Shown here: piece after piece, positions 50,287-59,348 of the stretch
How the letters are laid out: each line of letters opens with the position of its first letter
How positions within the stretch are numbered: position 1 is the first letter of the stretch
Assembly: GCA_025465095.1 (NCBI GenBank)
Contig: JAODME010000005.1
Location: 216,225 to 280,224 of the forward strand
Direction of reading: 5' to 3'
Length of the DNA: 64,000 bases
Origin: Microbacteriaceae bacterium
Lineage (GTDB): Bacteria; Actinomycetota; Actinomycetes; Actinomycetales; Microbacteriaceae
Notes under the pieces: model-generated
Database searches by the model: none
Told to the model about the DNA's origin: nothing
Seen by the model: the letters and a program-made list of their open reading frames with translations, nothing else
Translations under genes and position numbers: made by a program

Positions 50287-51351
50287 TCAGACGAACACGA
50301 GGCAGGTCGGCGAGCCCGTGGGCACCGACTGCAGGAGGTCGCCGATGAGCCCGGATGCGGCATCCGTGTCGAACACCGAAATGTCGCCCGACCCCTGGTT
50401 GGCGACGTAAAGACGCCCGGCGTGTAGTGCGAAGTGGCGCGGCCAGTCGCCGCCGCACAGGGTCTCCTGCACGCGCTCCGGCAGCCCGCCGGCGGCGACG
50501 CGGGAGAGGTCGAACACCGAGACGGTGTTTCGGCCGCGGTTCGCGACGTACGCGAATCGCTCGTGCGGGCTCACGGCGAGGTGCGACGGCTGGCTGATCA
50601 TGTCGCCCACCTCGGTGTCGATCGTCGACACCGAGCCGTGGTGCACGAGAGCCCCGTGCTCGAGATCCTTGCGCAGAACGTGCAACCGCGAGTCGAGCTC
50701 GCCGACGACGAGCAGCGCGCCGTGCGCCCACGCCATGTGGCGTGGCCCTGTGCCGGCCGGAAGCGGATGCGCCCCCACGAGTTCCGGGGCCCCGTCGCCG
50801 ATCGCATACTCGAGCACCCGATCGCCGCCGAGATCACTCGAGATCACTCGCCCCGGCCCGGACGGAATCGCCTGGTGCACGTGCGGTGCCTCCTGCCGAT
50901 CGGTCACCGGACCGGAGCCGGCGGGCGCGACCGCTACGCGCGCCTCGCCGAGCGAGGCATCCGGGTTCACCGCGAGAACGGCGAGCGACCCGGACGAGTA
51001 GTTCGCCACGAGCAGGCGCTCGCCATCGAACGTGACGAAGCACGGGTCGGCGCCGCCCGAGGGCACTGTCGAGACCGGATCGAGCCGGGTGCCCGACCTG
51101 GTGAACGAGGCCACCTGTCCCTCGCCGCCCTCGGTCACCGCGAAGAGTCGGTCCTCGCTCACCGCAAGGAACGACGGGCTCTCGAGGAGAACGGTTGCCG
51201 CCACGCTGAGCTCCGCCTCGCCCGACCCGAGCCCGTCGTGTCCCGCCACGTCGACCAACCCGTCGGCGGTTAGAGGGAACACCGTGATCCCGTCGCCGTC
51301 GCCGCCCATCGAGGCCGTGTAGCAGCCGACGAACAAGTGTTGCGCGGTCAT
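50287..51351 (-). CDS. lactonase family beta-propeller protein (6-phosphogluconolactonase-like)
   Basis: This 354-residue protein of the Pgl/YbhE seven-bladed propeller type has repeated strands LFVGCYTASMGG, LLVANYSSGSLAVL, HQAIPSGPGRVISSDLGGDRVLEY, RHMAWAHGALLVVGELDS, SHLAVSPHERFAYVANRGRNTVSVFDL and RHFALHAGRLYVANQGSGDISVF. It would hydrolyse an aldonolactone or 6-phosphogluconolactone. It lies eight bases downstream of a GntR gene on the same strand, and a zinc sugar dehydrogenase is divergent, so a dehydrogenase-lactonase pair is likely. Confidence 0.85.
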   Translation of the reverse strand: MTAQHLFVGCYTASMGGDGDGITVFPLTADGLVDVAGHDGLGSGEAELSVAATVLLESPSFLAVSEDRLFAVTEGGEGQVASFTRSGTRLDPVSTVPSGGADPCFVTFDGERLLVANYSSGSLAVLAVNPDASLGEARVAVAPAGSGPVTDRQEAPHVHQAIPSGPGRVISSDLGGDRVLEYAIGDGAPELVGAHPLPAGTGPRHMAWAHGALLVVGELDSRLHVLRKDLEHGALVHHGSVSTIDTEVGDMISQPSHLAVSPHERFAYVANRGRNTVSVFDLSRVAAGGLPERVQETLCGGDWPRHFALHAGRLYVANQGSGDISVFDTDAASGLIGDLLQSVPTGSPTCLVFV

Positions 51352-51359
51352 CCGTTCCC

Positions 51360-52109
51360 CTATTTCTCGACGAGCGTGACTTCGAAGGAGTAGAGGTCCG
51401 GCCGGTACGAGTGGATGCCGTGCTCGAGCGCCCGCCCGGAGTCGTCATACAGTGTGCGGGTCATCGTGAGCACGGGCGACCCGGCGGGAACCCCGAACGT
51501 CTTCGCCTCCTCGGCGGTCGCCGCCCTGGCACCGATCGTCTGCTTGGCGACGCGCATGCTCGCGCCGCGTCCGCGCATCAGCTGGTACAGCCCGAACCGC
51601 TCGAGCTGCTCCGGACCGAGATCGGCGAACTCGGGGGCGAGGAAGTTCTCGAGCAGCGCGAAGGGCACCCCGTCGGCGTAGCGCAGCCGCCGAAGGTGCA
51701 GGATGCTCGCGCCCTCGCCGACCCCCAGTTGCTCCGCGATCTCGGCGCTCGCCGCGACCGCCTCGTGCAGCAGCACGCCCGTGCTCGGCGCCCGGTTCGC
51801 CTTGGCGAGATCGTCATGCAGGCTCGACAGCTCGACGTTGCGGGCGAAGCGGCCCATCACGACCTGTGTTCCGACGCCGCGACGCCGCACGAGCAGGCCC
51901 TGGTCGACGAGTTCCTGGATGGCGCGGCGGACGGTCGGGCGGGACATCCCGAGGTCCTCGGCGAGCTTGACCTCATTCTCGATGCGTGAGCCGGGAGCGA
52001 GCTCACCCCGCTCGATCGCGGCGCGGAGGCGGCCGGCGACCTGGAAGTAGAGGGGAACGGGGCCTGCGCGATCGAGATCCATGAACAGCTCACGGGTGGT
52101 AACCGTCAT
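51360..52109 (-). CDS. GntR family regulator, HutC/UTRA subfamily
   Basis: This 249-residue regulator has a winged helix at about residues 15-85 (ENEVKLAEDLGMSRPTVRRAIQELVDQGLL). The UTRA domain is at about 100-245 (GEGASILHLRRLRYADGVPFALLENFL). It is cotranscribed with the lactonase gene and divergent from a zinc dehydrogenase. A TGT-TAGG-ACA dyad at 52140-52149 in the shared promoter region is a possible operator. It is a paralogue of the regulator at 46259. Confidence 0.86.
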   Translation of the reverse strand: MTVTTRELFMDLDRAGPVPLYFQVAGRLRAAIERGELAPGSRIENEVKLAEDLGMSRPTVRRAIQELVDQGLLVRRRGVGTQVVMGRFARNVELSSLHDDLAKANRAPSTGVLLHEAVAASAEIAEQLGVGEGASILHLRRLRYADGVPFALLENFLAPEFADLGPEQLERFGLYQLMRGRGASMRVAKQTIGARAATAEEAKTFGVPAGSPVLTMTRTLYDDSGRALEHGIHSYRPDLYSFEVTLVEK

Positions 52110-52139
52110 CCGCTGTCCTTTCGCTGCGCCGTGCCTTCA

Positions 52140-52149
52140 TGTTAGGACA
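52140..52149. promoter_or_regulatory. possible HutC operator between regulator and zinc dehydrogenase
   Basis: TGT-TAGG-ACA has the same TGT-N4-ACA frame as the site at 44370. It is followed by two GACAA direct repeats (52146 and 52154). The short length makes the call tentative. Confidence 0.35.
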
Positions 52150-52229
52150 AACCGACAAGCGAGTCTGCTAGCGTCGCCGGTGAATCCTGCGCGAAGAAGT
52201 GCAGAAGCCGAAGAGTGGAGGAGGATGCC

Positions 52230-53255
52230 GTGTCTGACACCGCCATCGCCGTTTCCGAGTTCGAGATGCTCGCAGTCGTCAAGTCCGGCCTTGGGCCCGA
52301 GAACGTCGGTCTCAAGGCGGTGCCGTTGCCCGTGGCGCTGCCCGGCACAGCGCTCGTGCGGGTCGAGGCCACAGGAATCTGCGGCACCGACATCCACATC
52401 GCGCACGATGAATACGCGTGCGAGCCGCCTGTTGTCATGGGGCACGAGATTCTCGGCACCGTGGTCGAGGTCGGTGACGATGCCGATGCGCACTGGATCG
52501 ACACCCGCGTCGCCTGCGAAACCTACTATTCGACCTGCGAGACGTGCGGCTACTGCCGCTCAGGAAGCCGCAACCTCTGCCCGGCACGCCGCTCGCTCGG
52601 GTCATTCGAGAACGGCGGCTTCGCCTCGTTCGTGCTCATGCCGGTGCTCAACCTGCACGCGCTGCCCGACTCCCTCGGCCCGCTCGACGGGGTGCTCGCC
52701 GAGCCGCTCGCCTGCGTCACCCACTGCCTGATGGACCCGCCCGTCGTCAACGCCGGCGACACCGTTCTGGTGACCGGACCCGGCGCGATGGGGCAACTTG
52801 CGGCGCAGGTTGCCAGGGCGCAGGGTGGCAACGTGCTGCTGGCGGGCCTGGATCGGGATTCCGCCCGGCTCTCGATCGCGGAGAGCCTGGGCATCCGCAC
52901 CACAACGAACCCTCCGGCTGCCGAGGGCTTCGATGTGGTGATCGAGTGCTCCGGCAGTGCCCCCGGTGCGGCAGGAGCGCTGCGTGCGGCGAAGCGCGGC
53001 GGCCGGTACGTGCAGGTGGGGATCTTCGGAAAGGACGTTGCGCTGCCGGTCGACCAGATCCTCTACAAGGAACTCGTCGTCTCGAGCGGCTTCGCGTCGA
53101 CCCCCGTCTCCTGGCGCCGGGCGATGCTCCTGATCGAGCAGGGGCTCGTGCAACTCGGTCCACTCGTCACGCGCCAGGTGCCGATCGGCGACTGGCAGCA
53201 GGCGTTCGACGCGGCCCAGGCGGGCGAGGGTATCAAGACCGTCGTGGTGCCGTAA
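52230..53255 (+). CDS. zinc-dependent medium-chain sugar/polyol dehydrogenase
   Basis: This 341-residue MDR enzyme has a catalytic zinc site from GICGTDIHIAHDE and MGHEILG. A structural zinc site comes from the four Cys in TCETCGYCRSGSRNLC. The cofactor loop is VTGPGAMGQLAAQVA. The GTG at 52230 is chosen because GGAGGAGG lies eight bases ahead; a GTG 15 bases upstream would include that site. It probably oxidises a sugar to a lactone or a polyol to a ketose, with the divergently encoded lactonase acting next. Confidence 0.88.
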   Translation: MSDTAIAVSEFEMLAVVKSGLGPENVGLKAVPLPVALPGTALVRVEATGICGTDIHIAHDEYACEPPVVMGHEILGTVVEVGDDADAHWIDTRVACETYYSTCETCGYCRSGSRNLCPARRSLGSFENGGFASFVLMPVLNLHALPDSLGPLDGVLAEPLACVTHCLMDPPVVNAGDTVLVTGPGAMGQLAAQVARAQGGNVLLAGLDRDSARLSIAESLGIRTTTNPPAAEGFDVVIECSGSAPGAAGALRAAKRGGRYVQVGIFGKDVALPVDQILYKELVVSSGFASTPVSWRRAMLLIEQGLVQLGPLVTRQVPIGDWQQAFDAAQAGEGIKTVVVP

Positions 53256-53369
53256 GCGCCGCGACCCCTCACCGCCGGTTGCGTGCCGCGCTATGACAGA
53301 GCACGCGTATCGACCCACCCCGAGGAACGGCCGAATGTACGCGCTCGCCGCGCGAGCACCCGCTCGTGA

Positions 53370-55355
53370 TCACCCTCCGACGTGGATACTCGGCCTCGCC
53401 GCCGGATCTTTCTCCGCCTCGCGCAGGATCTCGCGCACGAGCGGAGCGGTGTCTCCTCGGCCGAACAGCAGGAACCGGAACATATAGACGATGGGGTTGC
53501 CCTCCGCCCACTCGAAATGGCACTGCGGCCTGACGCCGGTGACATCGCGGAGCGCGAGGAGTATCGCCGCGATCGCGTTGGGCACGGCAGGGCTGTCGAC
53601 CCGCAGAATGTTGTACCCCTGATTGGTATGTCCGCGCACGTCGAGGGTCTGCCCGAAAGACGACGGGTCACTGACGGTCACCTCCAGAAACACCACCGTC
53701 GCCGTCGCCGGCACCGGATTCATCGCACGTTGGCTTGCTTCTTTCTCCGCGTACTCCGCGAGGTCGCCCGTCCGTCGGCGATTGGCGATGATGTTCAGTT
53801 CGCCATCCTTCTCCAGCACTTCGGCGATGATCCGACGCGCTCCCACGTCGAAGTTGATCGTCTCCACGCGAAGTTCGGTGGCACGGTACACGCGGGAGAT
53901 CAACGAGACCGCCACGATTGCCGCGATGAAGAGCCCGGAGATAGCGATCCCGTCCGGTTTCTCGATGATGTTGGCGATGAGGGCGTACAGCAGCACGAGC
54001 GTCAGGATCGTGAATCCGATCCGCCCAGCACGCTGCTTCTTGTGAATGGCGGAGATCGTGACAGCCACCGAACCCGAGACCATCATCGCGAGTATCCCGG
54101 TCGCGTAAGCGCCGGCTTGAGCGTTCACGTCAGCACCGAATGCGATCGTGATGATGATGCTGACCCCGGTGTAGACGAGCACAACGGGCCGGATCGCCCT
54201 GCTCCACTCCGGCGCCATCCCGTAGGACGGCAGGTAGCGGGGCACGATGTTGATCAGGCCGGTCATCGCGGAGGCGCCAGCGAACCAGAGGATGAGGACG
54301 CTGCTGATGTCATAGACCGTGCCGAACGTGTTGCCGAGGTACTCGTGGGCAAGGAAGGCGAGGGCACGTCCGTTCGCTTCACCGCCCTCGTCGAACTGCC
54401 GCTCGGGTATGAGAACCGTCGTGACGACGCTCGTCGCGAGAAGGTAGACGCTCATGATGACTGCGGCCGACGTCAGCAGTTTGCGGGTGTTGCGTGTCCT
54501 CGAAGCGAGGACCTGGTACTCGGTGAAGCCCTCCGATTTGATCAGGGGCATCATGCTGACCCCGGTCTCGAACCCGGAAAGTCCCAGCACGAGAAGGGGA
54601 AACGCGATGACCGCCGTTCGCAGAACGTCGGTGGCGTCGTTGCCGCTTGCCGTGAGCCGGTCGAGCCAACCGGCGAAAGCAGCGGGCTCCGCGATGATCG
54701 CAGTCGCCGCCACTGCGATGATCACAGCGTTCAGGGCGAGGAAGACGGCGACCAGTGGGATGGCGACGTTGACGGCCTCTTTGAACCCTAGGAGAAACAC
54801 GCCTCCGAGGATCAACAGCAGCACGACCGTCACCGCGACGGCGTGGCCACCGAGGAAGTCCGGAACAAGCGGATTCTCCAGAAGATGAACGGTCGCGTCA
54901 GAACTGGAGAGCGTGATCGTGATGATCCAGGATGTCGCGACGAAGCCCAACAGCACGAGAACGAAGATCTTGCCCCGCCAGAACGGCAGGAGCCTTTCCA
55001 GCATGGCGACCGACCCCTGGCCGTGGGGGCTCTCCTTGGCGATCCTGCGATACATCGGCAGCATCCCGCCAAGAGTCAGGATGACGATCAACAAGGTCGC
55101 TACCGGTGACAGGGCACCCGCCGTGAGGACGGCGATCGCGGGAAGGTAGGAAAGCGTGGAGAAGTAGTCGACGCCGGTGAGAGTCATCACCTTCCACCAC
55201 GGATGCGCCTCGCTCGGGGATCCGTTCGCGTCGACTCGCGCGGGCGCTACCCGGTTGGCCAGCAGCCAGCGGGAAACTCTCGTGTCCTTCCCCGTTTCGC
55301 CTGCGCTCAGCCGTACGCTTTCGCGGATCCGGCGCGGAGTTCCTGATTGAGCCAC
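53370..55355 (-). CDS. APC superfamily transporter with C-terminal cytosolic domain
   Basis: This is a membrane transporter of about 660 residues with roughly twelve helices. The first follows HPWWKVMTLTGVDYFSTLSY; the unwound TM1-type stretch TGVDYFSTLSYLPAIAVLT and the TM6-like GLSGFETGVSMMPLIK resemble APC/KUP-like carriers. The last 170 residues (from ATELRVETINFD) form a soluble domain. Such a tail is common in potassium or amino-acid carriers of this superfamily; the substrate is not known. Start codons are poor; GTG at 55355 is used, and a TTG at 55388 is also possible. It is a single gene with no obvious partner. Confidence 0.78.
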   Translation of the reverse strand: MAQSGTPRRIRESVRLSAGETGKDTRVSRWLLANRVAPARVDANGSPSEAHPWWKVMTLTGVDYFSTLSYLPAIAVLTAGALSPVATLLIVILTLGGMLPMYRRIAKESPHGQGSVAMLERLLPFWRGKIFVLVLLGFVATSWIITITLSSSDATVHLLENPLVPDFLGGHAVAVTVVLLLILGGVFLLGFKEAVNVAIPLVAVFLALNAVIIAVAATAIIAEPAAFAGWLDRLTASGNDATDVLRTAVIAFPLLVLGLSGFETGVSMMPLIKSEGFTEYQVLASRTRNTRKLLTSAAVIMSVYLLATSVVTTVLIPERQFDEGGEANGRALAFLAHEYLGNTFGTVYDISSVLILWFAGASAMTGLINIVPRYLPSYGMAPEWSRAIRPVVLVYTGVSIIITIAFGADVNAQAGAYATGILAMMVSGSVAVTISAIHKKQRAGRIGFTILTLVLLYALIANIIEKPDGIAISGLFIAAIVAVSLISRVYRATELRVETINFDVGARRIIAEVLEKDGELNIIANRRRTGDLAEYAEKEASQRAMNPVPATATVVFLEVTVSDPSSFGQTLDVRGHTNQGYNILRVDSPAVPNAIAAILLALRDVTGVRPQCHFEWAEGNPIVYMFRFLLFGRGDTAPLVREILREAEKDPAARPSIHVGG

Positions 55356-55461
55356 GAGCGAGAACGATACTCCCCAGACCGGACGCAATCGACAGATTCA
55401 CGGTGAACCGGAATCGACCCTCTCATCGTGGTCTCACGTTGCCAGGAATAGCGTCGCCCTC

Positions 55462-56199
55462 ATGACTGAAGCAGCTATCAGGACGTGGGGTCTCTCTCGT
55501 TCCTACGGACCGCGCAATGCCGTGACCGAGCTTTCACTAGAGGTACCACGAGGAGAGGTGTTCGGGCTCCTCGGACACAACGGGGCGGGGAAGACGACGA
55601 CCGTCAATCTGCTCACCACCCTTCTCGAGCCGACCGGGGGAGGCGCCGAAATCGAGGGGCGAAGCGTGAGCGACGACGCCGCGAATGTGCGTCGGTCGAT
55701 CGGGTACCTCCCCGAGAACGTGCAGTTCTACGACAGCCTGACCCTGATGGAGAACCTGCGATTCTTCGGTCGCCTGTCGGGGATCCGTAAGCCAGACGCG
55801 CGCATCGCCGACGTGCTGCGATTCCTGGACTTTCCCGGCCATGAGAACCAACGACTCGGCACGTTCAGCAAGGGCATGCGCCAGCGCGTCGGGATCGCGC
55901 AGGCGATCCTGCACGAGCCGTCCGTGTTGTTCCTCGATGAGCCGACCTCCGGCCTCGACCCGGAAGGAGTCAGGATGCTTCGCGAGACGATCATCAAACT
56001 GAACGGCGAGTTCGGGATCACCGTGTTCATGAACACCCACCTGCTGTCGGAGGTGACCAGAACTTGCACCAGCATCGGCATTCTCAACCATGGCCGTCTC
56101 GTGCATCACGGCTCGCTGGCCGGCACCCTGGCGGCGTTTCCCGAAGAGCAGTCACTGGAAGAGATCTACTTTCAACTCGACCCGGCCATGGCCCGATGA
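55462..56199 (+). CDS. ABC-2 type transporter ATP-binding protein
   Basis: This 245-residue ATPase has Walker A GHNGAGKTT near residue 42, signature FSKGMRQR, Walker B VLFLDEPTSGLD and the H-loop MNTHLLSE. The C-terminal end lacks a transmembrane part. It overlaps the first permease gene by four bases (ATGA) and belongs to a four-gene operon with two permeases and a lipoprotein. The closest layout is the NosF/NosY or lantibiotic-immunity type exporter. Confidence 0.9.
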   Translation: MTEAAIRTWGLSRSYGPRNAVTELSLEVPRGEVFGLLGHNGAGKTTTVNLLTTLLEPTGGGAEIEGRSVSDDAANVRRSIGYLPENVQFYDSLTLMENLRFFGRLSGIRKPDARIADVLRFLDFPGHENQRLGTFSKGMRQRVGIAQAILHEPSVLFLDEPTSGLDPEGVRMLRETIIKLNGEFGITVFMNTHLLSEVTRTCTSIGILNHGRLVHHGSLAGTLAAFPEEQSLEEIYFQLDPAMAR

Positions 56200-57095
56200 A
56201 CGTCTTCCTCGCGAGCGCGGGCCACGAGATGCTCAGCGTCCGCCGGGCGCGAATCTCGCATCTGCTCCTCGCCGTGTTCGTCGGCATGGTCTCGGTGTCC
56301 TCGATCATCGGTTGGATCACGAACGCCACCGTCACGAGCGTCTACGAACAGATCCTGGCCGCGGGGTTGACCACGGCGCCTAACCCGTTCACCTCGGTGC
56401 CGGCGCTGTACTACGCCCGAAACGCCGTGATCTATGTGGTGCTCATCGGCTCTCTCATGGCGATCGTGCTCGGCGTCCAGGCGACCATCCGCGATCGGAA
56501 GGCGGGCACCACCAGTCTCATCCTCAGCCGGCCCGTCGGAACTATCGCCAGGCTCGCCGGCCAGCTCGCCGGCCTCGGAGCGGTGATCGCCGCGGTGCTC
56601 GCGGTCAGCATGGCCATCAGTTGGGCGGCCATCAGCATCATCGTCGGCGAAGCTCTCGGGCCCGACCCGACGATCCGGCTGATCGGATTCGTCGGTTGCG
56701 CCTGGACGCTCCTGATGGTGTTCGCGAGCGTCGGAATGCTTGCGGGCATATTCAGCAAGCGCGAGTCCACCGCACTTCTCGTGCCGTTCGTCGTCTGGAG
56801 CGGCCTCGCCTTCGTTCTTCCGCAATTGGGAACCGCGGCGCGCCCGGTCGCGCTGCTGAATCCCGTGCCGATCACCGTTGCGACCGGGGGATACTTCGAC
56901 CTGGTGGCGGCCATCACCGCGCCGCTGGCAATAACCGAGCAGTTCAAGCGGGCCGCCAGCATCCTGCTTCAGGACGTGAACGTTCCGGGCAGCCCGATCG
57001 GCAGCATCGCGATCCTGATCGCCTTTCTGCTGGTCGCCGTCACCGTCGTGGTGTTCGTTCCGCGGCAGAAACTGCGGGGGGCACTCAATGACTGA
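56196..57095 (+). CDS. ABC-2 type permease
   Basis: This 299-residue membrane protein has about six helices (one near residues 20-42, ISHLLLAVFVGMVSVSSIIGW). An external loop with the AGLTTAPNPFTSVPALYYAR segment follows, and DRKAGTTSLILSRPVG is the motif of ABC-2/NosY permeases. It overlaps the second permease gene by eight bases. Confidence 0.85.
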   Translation: MNVFLASAGHEMLSVRRARISHLLLAVFVGMVSVSSIIGWITNATVTSVYEQILAAGLTTAPNPFTSVPALYYARNAVIYVVLIGSLMAIVLGVQATIRDRKAGTTSLILSRPVGTIARLAGQLAGLGAVIAAVLAVSMAISWAAISIIVGEALGPDPTIRLIGFVGCAWTLLMVFASVGMLAGIFSKRESTALLVPFVVWSGLAFVLPQLGTAARPVALLNPVPITVATGGYFDLVAAITAPLAITEQFKRAASILLQDVNVPGSPIGSIAILIAFLLVAVTVVVFVPRQKLRGALND

Positions 57096-58059
57096 CCTGT
57101 TCACGGTCGCCGGAAAGGAACTCCTCGACCTGCGCCGCGACCGCCTGTTCGTCATCCTCATTTCGTTCCTCGCCGTCGTGATCTTCATCTCCGTCGCCGT
57201 GGGCGCCGCCGATTTCCGCAGCCAGCTCGAGGCGTACAACCGCTACGTCGCCGACCTCACCGCGAGTGGGACGGGCGTCGCACCCGCCGCCCCGCAACTC
57301 TTTCCGCTCCAGCTGCTTCGCGGCGGAATCGAGTATCTCGAGATCATCGGTGCCCTGTTCGCCATCGTGCTCGGCTACGGCACGATCGCGAAGGAGAAGC
57401 ACCGCGGCACGCTTCAACTCTTCCTCACCCGCCCCGTCAACAGGTTCGCGTTCGCCGGCGGAAAAGTGGCCGGGCTCTCGCTCGTCTGGCTGGTCGTGGT
57501 CGTGATTCTCACGGCGGTGTCGATCGGCGCTGTCGTCACCATCGGCGGTGGCACGGTGACGGCAACCGACCTCGCGCGGGTCGCGATCACCGCGGGGTTC
57601 GTCTGGTTCTATCTCGTGTTCTGGACGGCACTCGCCGTCGGGCTCACCTCGCTCAGCGGCCGGCTCAGCAGCGCCTTGATCGTCGCGCTCGTCATCTGGT
57701 TGGCCTTCGTGCTCGTGATCCCACAGATCGGCGACACGATGGACCCAGACAATCAGGTACCAGGCGGGCTCTTCGCGGCGTTGCAGATTCAAAAAACGGA
57801 TGAGCTCGCCGTTCTCGCCCAATTCGCCGGCTTCGACGGCATCCGGAACGGTCTCGAAGTGTCGTCGATCACCAAGCATTTCGAGCGGCTGTCGTTCGCT
57901 CTGCTCGGCATCAAAGACGCGTACAACCAGCAACCGATCCCGGTGGTGTTGGCAGCGATGCTGCCGTACGCCATCACCCTCACGGCGGCGACCATCGCCT
58001 CCGTGATCTTCGCGACCGCCGCAACCACTCGGCGCACACTGCAAAGGACGCAATCATGA
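57088..58059 (+). CDS. ABC-2 type permease
   Basis: This 323-residue NosY-like permease starts MTDLFTVAGKELLDLRRDRLFV and contains KEKHRGTLQLFLTRPVNRFAF, the conserved cytoplasmic motif of the family. About six helices are predicted, and a large outside loop follows the first. It overlaps the lipoprotein gene by four bases (ATGA). With the previous permease it forms a heterodimer. Confidence 0.87.
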   Translation: MTDLFTVAGKELLDLRRDRLFVILISFLAVVIFISVAVGAADFRSQLEAYNRYVADLTASGTGVAPAAPQLFPLQLLRGGIEYLEIIGALFAIVLGYGTIAKEKHRGTLQLFLTRPVNRFAFAGGKVAGLSLVWLVVVVILTAVSIGAVVTIGGGTVTATDLARVAITAGFVWFYLVFWTALAVGLTSLSGRLSSALIVALVIWLAFVLVIPQIGDTMDPDNQVPGGLFAALQIQKTDELAVLAQFAGFDGIRNGLEVSSITKHFERLSFALLGIKDAYNQQPIPVVLAAMLPYAITLTAATIASVIFATAATTRRTLQRTQS

Positions 58060-58637
58060 ACAGAGAATCGATCGCACTGACTGCTGCGGTGATGGTGATC
58101 CTCGCGGGGACCCTCGCCGGCTGCCAAGCCGTCGGGGGAGGGGCGGCGACCACACCCTCCGGGAGCGCATCATCCGGAAGCACCTCCGATACGGGGTCGG
58201 TGCTCCCGGTCGCCTCCAACCCCATCTCGAACGCGAGCACGGCAGCGGGTCTCGCCATCACCCTGGCGGCCGTCGAAGACAACTTCGACCCCGCGACCAA
58301 GAAACCGATCGACGACCGGCTTCAGCTCACTCTCGCGAACTCGACATCCGCCCCTCTCACCGGTGTCGAGATCTACTATGAGATGACCGACATGACGACC
58401 AGGCAGAGTGAGGGATACTACATGCCCCTGGATGCGATCACGATCCCCGCGAACGGTGAGACCACCGTCTACTTCGACAACGAGTCCGGTCCCGGTCACT
58501 TCCCCGAAAACCAGTTCAGCCTCTACCGCAGTTCGGTCAATCAGGTGGACTTCACTATCGAGGCGAGTGTCGACGGCTTGGCCATCGCTACCGCGACGGC
58601 CAGCAAAGAGGCGGGCACCGGTGAGGAGGCGGACTGA
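58056..58637 (+). CDS. lipoprotein of the ABC-2 operon
   Basis: This 193-residue protein has a signal peptide ending in lipobox TLAGC near residue 23, a Ser/Gly/Thr-rich linker and a beta-rich domain of about 130 residues (LQLTLANSTSAPLTGVEIYYE). The domain looks like an immunoglobulin-type fold. No enzyme motif is seen. It probably docks outside with the exporter, either as a cargo-binding or immunity-type lipoprotein. The last 10 residues are Glu-rich. It is the fourth gene of the ABC-2 operon. Confidence 0.75.
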   Translation: MNRESIALTAAVMVILAGTLAGCQAVGGGAATTPSGSASSGSTSDTGSVLPVASNPISNASTAAGLAITLAAVEDNFDPATKKPIDDRLQLTLANSTSAPLTGVEIYYEMTDMTTRQSEGYYMPLDAITIPANGETTVYFDNESGPGHFPENQFSLYRSSVNQVDFTIEASVDGLAIATATASKEAGTGEEAD

Positions 58638-58667
58638 TCCGCTCCCGCTCTGGTCCGGAGGCGCGGG

Positions 58668-59348
58668 GTGAAGATCCTGGTGGTCGAGGACGAAGCGCGA
58701 ATCGCTGACATCATCCGCCGGGCACTCACCGAGAGCGGATACGCCGTCGATGTGGCAGCGACGGCACCGGCCGGGGTGGACGCGTTCGAGATCGACACGT
58801 ACGACCTCGTGCTACTCGATCTCATGCTGCCGGGGCTGCCCGGGGGCGGCATGGAAGTCTGCAGACGCATCCGAGTGATCAACAGCGACGTGCCCGTGCT
58901 GATGCTCACCGCACTCGACTCATTGAGATCGAAAGTGAAGGGACTCGACGCCGGCGCGGACGACTACCTCGTCAAGCCCTTCCAGCTGGTCGAGTTGCTG
59001 GCGCGGGTGCGCGCCCTGCTCAGGCGCTCGCCCCGCGCTCAACCGCCCACGCTCGTGGCCCAGGGGGTGACACTCGTTCCCTCGACACAGACCGCCCTCC
59101 GTGCGGGCAGAACGATCGACCTCACGCCGAAAGAGTTCGCCGTGCTGGAATACCTGATGCGCAATGCGGGCACGATCATCAGCTCCACGGAACTCATCGA
59201 CCACGCCTGGGACAGCAACTACGAGGGGATCAGCAACGTCGTGCAGACCTACATCCGCTATCTACGTCAAAAACTGAGCCTGCCGGGAGAACCCGACATC
59301 ATCCAGACCCGGCGAGGAGCCGGCTACCTGATCGCCGCAGACCGGTGA
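58668..59348 (+). CDS. two-component response regulator, OmpR family
   Basis: This 226-residue regulator has a receiver domain at about 1-120, with phospho-acceptor Asp in LVLLDLMLPG, Thr in LMLTALDS and Lys in DYLVKPF. The winged-helix DNA-binding domain is at about 128-224 (DLTPKEFAVLEYLMRN, NVVQTYIRYLRQKL). GTG start, 30 bp after the lipoprotein gene, so probably part of the same transcript. Coupled to the kinase gene by GTGA. It likely controls the ABC-2 operon. Confidence 0.92.
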   Translation: MKILVVEDEARIADIIRRALTESGYAVDVAATAPAGVDAFEIDTYDLVLLDLMLPGLPGGGMEVCRRIRVINSDVPVLMLTALDSLRSKVKGLDAGADDYLVKPFQLVELLARVRALLRRSPRAQPPTLVAQGVTLVPSTQTALRAGRTIDLTPKEFAVLEYLMRNAGTIISSTELIDHAWDSNYEGISNVVQTYIRYLRQKLSLPGEPDIIQTRRGAGYLIAADR

